A DNA stretch of 64,000 nucleotides from positions 1,974,642 to 2,038,641 of the forward strand of contig NC_040013.1 of NCBI RefSeq assembly GCF_000972845.2, in the 5' to 3' direction. Below, piece after piece: positions 15,579 to 26,600 of this stretch. Both the position numbers and the translations under genes were made by a program. The notes below the pieces were generated by a model, which was given only the letters and a program-made list of their open reading frames with translations, did no database searches and was not told the DNA's origin. Within the stretch, counting starts at the first letter, position 1. Each line of letters starts with the position of its first letter. Origin of the DNA: Larimichthys crocea (lineage: Eukaryota; Chordata; Actinopteri; Sciaenidae).

Positions 15579-17374
15579 CTAGGCCTCGCTGCTGTCCGGA
15601 CGCTTCCTTAAATCTGAACAACAGAAAACATCAGTTAGCGACGTGTCGTTCCAATAACGCAGTCATTACCACAAGAAAGAGAATACTGACAGGCCTGGGA
15701 GAGAGTCCACGCATCCGGCATGAATAATTTGGTTTGATTTGTTGGGAGAAATCTTGGAGAGGACACAAGAAGAGGAAGAGGAAACACAACGCACCTTTGA
15801 AATATCAAAACAACTGTGTGTGAGTGTTGGTGTTGGTGTGTTTGTTTGTTTCCGAGCGGTTATCCTCTAGATGCCAGTATCGTGCCTACCCAGAGACGTT
15901 AATTAATAGCTAATCAAAGCTAATGTCTCAGCAGCACAAAGACATGATTAATACGTAATCAAAGGCCGTGCAGCACAACGCACAAAGCAGGGCCCGCCCC
16001 TGCGCCTCCAACACTACTGTTGTTATAGAAATAAACGAACACTCGCGGCTTAATTAGCTGGCTGTCGGTGTGTGTTGTCTTCATTTGAAGTTGTCTGGGA
16101 TTTATCTCGGCGCCAACGCCGGCCTCCCGAGTGACGACACAGAGGTGACATACGCGCATAGAGACACGAATCCTGACAGAAAAATCTTTTGTATACGCCG
16201 AGGAATGAAAACAAAAACTGTATTTTAACAAAGTTAACATCCTCTCACACACACACACACAGCAGGGTTAAACATTTCGGACCTGTCAGGCCGAGTCTGC
16301 GACAGCAGGCGCTGCAGGAGTGTTTCTGCAGGAAACCTTTGACGGCAGCGTCTCCGAGGTTATCGGGACCGAAGAGCATCTCACCCCGGCTGACACTGCA
16401 GCAGGGTCAGAGGAGAGTCAGAGTCAGAGTCAGAGTCAGAGTCAGTTCTTAACTTAACAAAATCAGAAGAACACATTAACGTGTCGGCGTATTGAACCTT
16501 TGATCGTCTGCCATAATCACTGTTGGATCAGTCAGCGTCTCTCCGACTCCTGCCATGAAAAGAAGACAAATAAATAAAGATACAAACTCACACACACACA
16601 CACACACACACAGAAAAGGAGTCTACCTTGTATGTCGAGCACCACGAGCTCTCTGCACGAGTACTCGTACGTCCAATGAGAGAACGCGAGCAGCGTTTCC
16701 TCCAACGAACAGCAAGGGGCGATCTCCTCTCCTGTGTTGTTGTTGTACTTCCTGAAGTCGCCGGACATGTTCCTCTCGATGGTCAGCCACTGGCCGTTTG
16801 AATGCCAGAGGACCAGCGAGACGTCCAGAAACCTGGAGGAGAATCAGGCGATGAGGTGCATGCACAGACACATGCATGCAAACACAAGAAAGAAAACACA
16901 CCTCGGCGAGTGGTGCATGTCGTCGGGTTTGACCTGGTTGAACACATGCATCATCTTCTGGGCGGCTCTCTGCTGCTGGATCTCCTTCGAGGATGTCAAA
17001 CAGAGGATGATGATAAAGTTAAAGCCGGTGCAATGTCACAGACGACTCCTCGGTGCTTCCCCGTCCATGTGTTCTTCACTCACTCACCCTCAAACAAAGC
17101 TGCAGCGCCGTGCTCCCATGGAAGTACCTCTGCCAGGCACGAACCACCTCGGACCTAAAGGCTTTGACCACGTACACCAGACCAGGTTTGAGCACGTTCT
17201 GTTCTGCCCATGTGCACAGCACCCTGCAGCCCTGCCGCAGACCCCCATCCAGAGAGCCCTCCTCGCTGGAGAGGGGCTGCAGCATGGCAGACAGGCCTCG
17301 TGAGGACCAAGAGGAGGCTGTGTTGGACTCAGAAGGCACCTCCTCCAGGGAGTAGATGCTCACCTCTTCACCTC
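15579..17374 (-). other. trpm6: trpm6 block 4: alpha-kinase domain (6 exons)
   Basis: Exons: 17088-17374, 16902-16984, 16627-16832, 16498-16549, 16283-16389 and 15579-15613. The ATP-binding lysine is in [11 protein letters not shown], the catalytic aspartate in [10 protein letters not shown], and a second aspartate in [10 protein letters not shown]. The structural zinc site is kept: His in AFSHWTYEY, and His, Cys and Cys in [11 protein letters not shown]. The last exon is only 35 nt and encodes [11 protein letters not shown] then stop; it matches the family's PDLKRND tail in place and phase. If the intron after 16283 were retained, translation would run into a CA microsatellite and stop. Confidence 0.88.
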
Positions 17375-20300
17375 CTGCAGACGGTGAAGAAAACAGTGAA
17401 TGGAAAGAAATTCAGGACGGGGAATAAACAAGACGCAAGGTGACAGTTACCCATGATGGAAACAGGCGTGAAGGGAATGTTGTGAGCCAGTCGCATCAGG
17501 TTGTTTCTCTCCATCGCTGTTAAAAAACGACACAGGAGCTTTTTCATCCGAACAGATAATTCAAGGTAGAAACGGCTTCAGATCTAGTGCAGCACTTACC
17601 TGAATAGTGCGGGTACAAGTTTTCTGTGGACTGGAACGGGGAGCTCTTCACTGGAGGACGCAGAACAAAACACACAAGCGGTGAATCTCTCGATAAATGA
17701 ACTTTAGAAACATGCATGTTCAGAAATACCTTCAGGAGCGACCCCGCTCTGTAACCTGAAACACACACGCACATAAAAACAGCATTTAATCCTTCAGTCT
17801 CTGAGTGTTTTGACAATCGTGGATATCAAGGCTGACTTACGAAGACCTCCGGCTCATTGATATGGCCCAGCTGTTCCAGGCTGAGTGAGTCGGGCTCCAC
17901 ATGTCCTGAAGGCCACCGCAAAGATCACTGTTACATCACACACTGAATATATGTTACACAATATTTCTAATGTTTCCACAGGGGCAGAGGTTTACCTGAT
18001 GGGAAAACATTTGTTTCTGCAACAAATCCATCGGTTCGAAGTCTGAAACAAACATTTAAATCTTTCAGATAAATAACTCGTTTATTGTATCACATTTAAG
18101 TCGGACAGTAGTGCTGCCTTACTGAGCTGATTGAGGCTGGTTGAAGCTGACCAACATCGAGCTTCTCCTCTCAGCCGGCGGCACCTTCTCCAGCAGGCGT
18201 CAGACAGGTGGGACTGCACGGCGACCTGTTTGAAACCAACATGTCCGAGTTCAGACAGAGAGTCACAGTCGATGGCGGGTCATGAATGTGTGCGCGCTCT
18301 CGTGTCACGTTACAGGGTCTGGACTGCTCTCTTGTATCTTCACCGTCTTCCTGTTCTGGTTTTTGCCTCTGCTGTCTGTGTGGGTGAAGTCAGAGGACCT
18401 GGACCACTCTGCAGAAACAACAAACACACGACATGAAGTGTTCAGATGGACATACAGTCGGACAGTTCTGGTTCCAGTCCAGCTCGTAGCAGTACCTCTG
18501 TCCCCGCTGCACTGTAGTGACGTGTCGTCCCTAAAACTCCTCCCACAAGACAAACCCTCTTTGCTCATTGGTTCGTTCAGAGGACTGAGGGGCGTCCCGG
18601 AGAAAGTGATGTTCTCCACGCTGGACGACAGAGACCTGCAGTAGCCGTAGGGACGGTCTCTGGACATACACGCCCACCTGGGGGGTTTCACAGGTCTTCC
18701 CCATTGGCTGAAAGGTCTGGACCGAGAACTTGGTTGGCCTTCGTCGTCAGTAAACGCAGGATTGACCAAACCCTCGGAGATGTCTTGAGGGTCAGACAGA
18801 AGGCCGGCGGTGCTGGAGGCTTTGGATACCGTATCAGACAGTTTCCTTTCCTCCCCCTGCTCCTCCTCCTCCTCTTCTTCTTCCTCCTCTTCCATGGAAG
18901 ATTCCTCCTGATTGGGATACAGGTGTGAGTCCAGAGTTTATGATGTGATAACTGTCCCTGCAGCATTAAAATCAAACAGTACTGACCTCCTTCGGTCCTT
19001 CCTCAGTCTCCTCAGCGTGTCCTTGTCTTCCTCCTCTGCTGCCCCTGGCTCCGACGTGGCTCTTCAGCAGAGAGGGCGGCATGCTTTTACACGACTTGGC
19101 CATGACTCGCCGCACGTTAAGTACATCGCAGTCCGCTCCGCTCCTGTGCGGGAGGGTCCAGCTGTGGGGGAGGATGTGGCAGGACGCCGCGATGGGTCGA
19201 CACTGAGCCAGGCACGCCTCCTCCTGATGTCGGCTGTCAGAAGCAGAGAGCAGAGTGAGGGTGTCCACGGCCAGCGCCGAGAGGTCCTGGAGTTGGCCCA
19301 GCTGACCGTCCAAGTCCGACAGGCTGTTCTGGATGAAGTTGACCTTCTCTGAGACCTCGGCCGCCATCGTGCACATCTCTTCTGTTCTAGTGGAACAAAA
19401 ACAGAAAATATTAGTGAGTAGGTTCACAAAATCAGCAGTAGGTGGCACCGATTCTCCAGCGTCTCTGCTCGCTGTCATTTTGGCAGTGGCTCAGGAGGTC
19501 GAGCGGCTCTTTCACCAATCAGATGATCGGTGGTTTGATCAGCAGTCGGCACCTTTGCATGGCAGCCAACGCCATCAGTGTATGAATGTATGTATGGATG
19601 GGTGAATGAGATGGTTAGAAGACTAGAAAGGCGCTTTATAAGTACAGTGAATAGTAATAATCACATCCACATGGGGTATTGACGACAGAAGGATCCATCG
19701 GGGTTGTTATAGTCAGAAGTTTTGGATCTGGCATGGAGACGAGCCAACAGAACACATGTTCTTATGTCACACAGAGCCCCCAGGACTAACTCTACAACAC
19801 TGACTTCATCCTGTGCAGGCACCCGGGTGAAATCTAAAAGGCCAGTCGGTAGCTGGCAGTCGTGATTCTGCCGGAGAGGAAACAGACAGCAGGAACAAAA
19901 GCTGCAGGGTCACAGCTTTAACTGCACATCACTACACCGCTGCTTCGTACGAATTAACGAGAATACGAATCCAACCTTTCAGCTGTGGCTCTGATCCTGT
20001 TGATCTGACTGCTGTCCTGTCCGTCGCTCCTCTCGTGGAAGTAGGCCTGCACACATTTCTCCTCGAACTCGTGGAGCTTCTTACGATCCTCGTGGCCCAG
20101 AAGGAGCTCTGACAGAGACGGGGAGAAACAGGTTCATTGTTGGACTCATGCTGTGAGCAGATAAATGCTGAATCACACATACACACTACAGTACTCACTG
20201 AGTCCTGTGCCTCGCTCCTCCCGCTCAGCGCCTCCCTTACATCTCCGGTAGATGACTCTCAAAGCTGAGGTCACGTGACTGAGGACGATCAGAGGCGGAG

Positions 20301-20598
20301 GCAGCCACGGCCTCTCCTGATAGGTCATGATGTAGCGGTAACGGTTGTACTTCCACAGCTTATTGGACGTCGACGCCATGTCAAAGTAGATGTTGCTGTT
20401 ATGGAGAAGACGACATTTGTTTAAATAAAAGAAACTCTCTGTTCAGTTATTTTATTTCATGTTTTATGAACATGCTTACTTAAAAAATGCAATGAGAATG
20501 TTGACCATGATGATGTACTGGAAGAACATGTAGACAGCCTGGAGGAAGGGCGTGAGGAAGGAAGCAGGAGGACACGAAACGCCGTCGCCACACACTGT

Positions 20599-20639
<41 letters not shown>

Positions 20640-23600
20640 TTAATACCTTCTTTAAACACGTGAATACAGCGTCACATCTTTCACAGCTCGTAAATGTGAT
20701 CAGAATATGTTTGTTAACAATTTAATATTATTACATTTGTTAAATATTTAATATGTGATTCTAAACTTTGATCAAAGACAGAGTAACTAAAAACCAAAAC
20801 TTGTTTTTCGTCTTTTAAACCCAAACTTTTACTTTAAAGTCGCTCCGTGCCTACAGGACATGAGAGCTACGTTACTGGTTGATTAATCGATTAGTTAACT
20901 ATAAAAATTTAATTAAATTAAAACTATTTTGATCATCGATTAATCGCCAATTTCGTTAATTTTTAAGAAAACAATTCTTCCAATTCCAAATTCTTCTTCT
21001 CACATGTGAATATTTTCTGGTTTATGAAATTTTAACATTTAAATTTTAAACTCAGAGAGTTCCCATGAAAAGAACAGGCCAGGCATTGACGAGGTTAGAG
21101 ATGATTATTAACAGTTTTGTGTTTCCTCTTTAAAGATTTTTGGTATTTTAACTGTCGACTCGTCGAGGTAATCTTCAGAAATGTCCCTCCAAGCTTTTGG
21201 AGCAGTAGACTGGCTCGATATTTGCTTAATTCAAACCATAGAATCATTACGATGACCCACAGACCTATCTCTGTGGCGTACACCTCTCCATAGATCATCC
21301 AGTACGGCATGAAGACCACGTCTCGGGCTAGGCTCCAGGACGGCTCCTCGTCTGGAGACAGGATGGCCTTCCTGGACACCCCGAAGCTCAGCAGCACTAT
21401 CGCCATCATCACCACGATGAAGAACATGTTGCGGGTCTGAGAGGAGAGAGAGGAGTGACCACATGAACTCTTCTCCACTTTCTTCCACTTCAACAAGCAA
21501 AGAACAGCCTCCACCCACCATCTTAGTGATCATGGTGAGGTAAGGGCCCGCATGCTGATTGACAGCCAGCAGATCCAACACCCTGACGAACCAGAAGATG
21601 ATGTCCAGGCAGTAACTGATACGTCCTGCCTTCCAGTACGGATCGTTATGCCAACGCAACGCCAGTCCGGCCAGGAAGAGGAGGATGGCGATGAAATCTG
21701 AAATGTTCCAGTACTCTGAGAACCAGATCTTCAGCTTCTGGCTCAGCTTCCTCGGCTCAGACATGAGCACCTAACCAAGAGGTAAAACAGCTGAATGATT
21801 ACAAAGGAGAGAGGAGAAATAAAAAAGAGAACTCTCTATCCGCTCTCTCACCTCTCTGGTTTTCTCCACCGCAGTGGACAGGATGTAAGCTATGACGAGC
21901 CATTCCTGAACACTGGGCCGGTCCTCCATCTTCACCAGGACGACGTAGGAGAACAGCATGAGAAAGGCCAGGTAGGACATCTAAGGTGGAAAATTCAGAG
22001 AGCGACATGGAGAGATGAGAAAACATATACCGCCTCAAAAGTTTGGAATGAAAGCTCGTAAATATTATTATTATTTCTACTTGAATTAACAATTTCTGCG
22101 CTTAAAACTCGAAAATCGAAGAATCCTCCATTCACAGCTTTGCAGACTTTTGTCGAGGTAATCTTCAGACAGAAATGTCGCTCCAAGCTTTTGAAGTAGT
22201 AGAGTAAAACCATATAATCATGCTGCTTCTGCAGCAGCTCGATAAAGTGGCGAAAAGAGTTCCTCTATCCAAAGAAACAAACAAGAACCATAAATGAACC
22301 TGCAGATCCAAAGAGACGGTTCTCAGGTGTTTTCTAATGATGAATTTGCCTTTTCCAACAACACTAGTCGAGGTCTAGACGATGTTTCTGATCAATTTTA
22401 CATCATTTTTTATTAAGAAAGTTGAATTTCCTTCAGAAACGGGAATTCCAAACTTTTAAACAAATAGAAACTCACTTCACATTCATGATACAAACACATG
22501 CACACCACCTACTGTGTGAAACCAGAACTTGACAACAGGAGCTGTGTAGAACTCGTAGAGCCTCGTGATCCAGGACAGACAATGAACGGTCACAGAGGAC
22601 ACAGTTTCTGACACAGGACCGAGACATTTGTCACAGAAAGACGGGCCTCGCTCTGCATCCTGAAGAAGAAGGAGACGAGACAACAACAACACTGAGGCTG
22701 TGAGGATTTCACTTCCAGTTTTAAAAAACGGTGCTGGATGACTACTGGAGCTTTACCGTGTGATCAGTTTCCTCGTGAGCTGGTACTGACTTTGCAGTGT
22801 CAAGTCCAAACAGCATTGCCTCATGGGACTGCGGCACGTGGCACATCTCAGCTTTGCTTTTAAACTCCAGGACTAAGATGGCAGGGGGCAGAAGAAGGCT
22901 CCAGATAATCTGAAAGACAAAAAACAAATCGTGTTTTCAGGTGAAAACAGTGAATGAAAAGACTTGAAAGATGCATTTCAATTCACCTTCAGGTGGGAGT
23001 TTTTCCTCATGTTGAGCGGACCAGTCCAGAGATCTGTGAGCAGGGTCTGTGTGCAGGAGTGTGACACGAATGGTCTGTGACACGAGGAGACAGCCATCTG
23101 CAGACAGGTGAAGTGGCTCCATGCCTCCATCTCTGAAGTCAGCAGCTTCATGGCCATCTGCTCGTTCTGACGAAACGCACAGTCCAACACGTCCACGGCC
23201 AGCCGACCGAACTCGCTGAGACGCAGACGGGACATATCGTATGCAGGATATGTTTAAACTCATTAAACAAGCGTAAAAACGAATGCAACTCACAGTGAAT
23301 ATGTCTTGAACCGCTCTGCCATGTTGTCGTCCATGCTGCTCTGACGGGCTTCGAAAGCCATGGAGCGGTAAAGCTTACAGGCCACCGTGGCACGTGCCAG
23401 CGCCTCTTCGCCATGCTGCCAAAGGAACAGAGCCATCTGCTGCCGCTGGTGGAGCACGGCCCACACGAACAGGTCGTTGAAGTTGAAGGCAACCAGCAGC
23501 GGAGGGTCACCAAGGCCGGGGCTCAGCGTGATCTCTGGACTGCTCCCGGGGGACTCACCCTGCTCCTGGACGTTAAGATAGACAGATGATTCTTATACAA

Positions 23601-26600
23601 TAAAATGTACAAGAGGTGTCTACTGCATGGCAGGACAGTATCACCCATATCCCTCACCAACCTTGGGTTTGTACGGCTGAGCGGTTCTGAAGAACTGCAG
23701 GTTCTGGGGACTCCTGACCCTGCTCGAGTTGAGTATTAACCCCCGTCTCTGTTTAGACAAAGAGGTGGAGCTGTCCCGTCGACCATCCTGAACACAAGAA
23801 CACAAGAACAGAGTCAAACCATCAAACGAGTCCAAACAGGGCGGACGAAAACAAGAGCTCCGACTGTGGACGCTCACCTTGTCCTGCAGGCGGACGTACG
23901 CGGCTCTGAAGTGTTTCCGTGTGTAGGTGCTGCGGTACGCTCCTCCTATGAGGTACTCTATCACCAGGCCGATGTCGATGAGAGAAAGACGGTAACCTAT
24001 GGGAAGAGAAGTCTGCACACAGGTACAGCAAACACACACATGCTTTATGTATCAGTATCTATGCCTACAGTGTACATGAAGGCAGTGGTGTCTGTGGTGT
24101 CACCTGTTTCACATCTTCTACGAGGTGGTGGAGGAAACGGTCCGTCTGCGCCTGCGGCTGCAGAGAGACATTTGTATTATAATTATTCAGAGAGAACAAG
24201 TAAACAGAAAATCAACAAATCGACTTTTTAACACAGCTGCATACGCAGCAGCGGCTCTGGGACCCTTAGCTCGTTTCTTAGGGGGACTTATTATCCCGGA
24301 GTTATGAATAAATAAACAGGCTTTAATACACAGAAGATAAAGGCAGCGTGGAGAGAGCCAAGAAGTGCGAGCGCACTGATGATAAAGAGTCTTGTGATCT
24401 CGAAGCATCCTAAAACAACAACCGGGGGGGAGAAAGAAAAACCCCTGAATGTGATCGACCAGGAAACACTTACAGCGCGTTATTGTGATTTCAATCAAAG
24501 ACACACTTTTGGAAATTTGTACTTCGAGTCGCAAAAACAAAGGAATTGAATTTCTTCTGTCTGTGCAGCAAAAACACAAAGAGCAAAACAAACACGAGTG
24601 GATGAAAGTAAAAGATGTGAATCAATTCAGTGTTCTGTTTATATTCCTGACCAATGAGATGCCCTGAAGGAGACGGATGAATATATCATAATAACCGTGT
24701 TATAGAGCTCCTCCAGGCGATCCACAGTGAGGAAGCGGCTCATGGTCATGCCGTTGTCGATGAGCAGTTTGACAAAACTGACCCGATCCATCACCACGGC
24801 GTCCAGCATGGCCTGCTCCAAGGAACCCACCTGCACGTACAAGGATCACACGGCTTTTTAAGGGTAATATTCAAGCACTTTCAAAAAACATAAATGCGAA
24901 CAATAAAGTTCATGCATATGTGCAGAAATCACTCTGTCGTCACTTTGTTGTGTTTTTATCATGATTATTCGATGCAAACAAACAAAAATAAGAATGGGAT
25001 TGTTGTGTTGATACATTGAGCATTTTTCAAGGACTATCTTCTAAACTAAGCCCTTTCCAGATTTTCAAGGCTTTGTACAAACCCTGCATATATCAGCTAG
25101 ATTGAGTGAAATTATGTAAAATATTTCGCTGTAATATTCCTGTAGTGGGTCAAGCTGTCTCACCTGCCAGTGCTGTCCGTACACCAGGACATCTTTCTGT
25201 GCGATGTCCGCCCTGTCCCAGGCCAGAGCCATGCTGAGCTGCTCTGCAGGACTCGCCTTGGTGCCTGTTCATCACACAGGACAGAAGACAGACGACAGGA
25301 CAGGAGACAGACGACAGGACAGAGCTGACGTTTGGGGTGAACTTTCAGCGTCAGGTTTGTGAACGACGTGATTGTCGATTCAAAGTGTGAGAAAATGTTT
25401 TGAATTAAAAACAGGTTGCAATTCTTTATAAAGAAAGAAAGAAAGAAAGAAAGAAAGAAGTAACCATGGTGATTTTTATAAATGAGACCCTGGGTCGAAC
25501 ACAAAGGGTTGTTTGCTCCAGACCAGGCAGTCCTGCTTGCACAATAGTGAGTCTAAAACAGGTGATTTCTACCTGTGGTTTTTCCTGCTGACACATGTCA
25601 AAACGTCTACCTTTGAGAGTAGTTGTCAGAATGGCTGCATCGGGCGTCATGTGCTCCTCTGACTCTGAGTCAAAGATGGTTATCTGTCGACATAATGACA
25701 CAATGTGAGCTGCCGACGTGTTGACTCACAACACACACGATCCAAACCATGGTGTTCCACTCACAGACTGCCTGTGAGCCATGCACTGCAGGAGGAGGCT
25801 GTAGAGCTGAGAGGCCTCCGCTCTGTCGACTCCGAACACATTCCCGATCCTGACGAGGAAGTCCTCCCTAATGTCGGCGTCCAACTGCCTGCAAAAAGCA
25901 GCGACGACTGCGGGTTAGACTTTTTCTTTGCGAGGTGTGAGATCCATCAGAGTGAGCGTGCGTACCTGTCAACAGCAGTCTGCTTGTGTAGGAAGGCGAG
26001 CAGGTCGGCAGCCCTGCCGGATCCCTCAAACACAAACACCGGCACAGGGGGAACGCTGCTCACATACTCCAACACATTGGAGATAATGGCCGGGCCTCCC
26101 TCCACCACCACACACACCACAGGCACTCCTTGGTTCAGGCCTACAAAGGAGGGAGGAGAGGACGATCAGTCACAGCAGACACTCGTCTCAGTTCCCCACG
26201 CACGCCGTGACTCACGAGGGTGTATCTTCTGTAGCTGGATGTGTTTCTCGAGCTTCTGCCTGACGCCTTGTTGGCAGCCGTGTTTCCCCAGCGTTCCATC
26301 GTCCACCAACAGGAAGTGAGAGTGGAAACCATTAAGACAGGCCCTCTTGCTCAGAGGGTTCCCCAGCGGCTGGTAGGGCCTGAACACCTGGAGCAGGAGT
26401 CAGTCATAGTAAAACAAAAACACTTGGACGTGTTCGTGATGGAATCTCATTGAATAAATATTGGTACTCACATCTCGACCGATCAGGCTTGTGTTGTTGT
26501 CAATGACTCCCCACGGCGTGATGCCGACTGTGTTTCTCTTCCTCAGGTCAGGGCCCCCGAATGTTTTCTGCGCCTCGCCCACGTACTTAGATACACCTGG

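Noticed and set aside
16245..16283. Alternative TRPM6 C-terminus CLTLLCVCV from the CA repeat
   Set aside because: Splicing at 16283 to 15613 gives the expected family tail with correct phase; the read-through tail is repeat-coded.
18282..18644. + strand ORF of 120 codons opposite trpm6 exons
   Set aside because: It is the complement of trpm6 coding sequence, whose frame, splice sites and poly-Glu exon are better supported.
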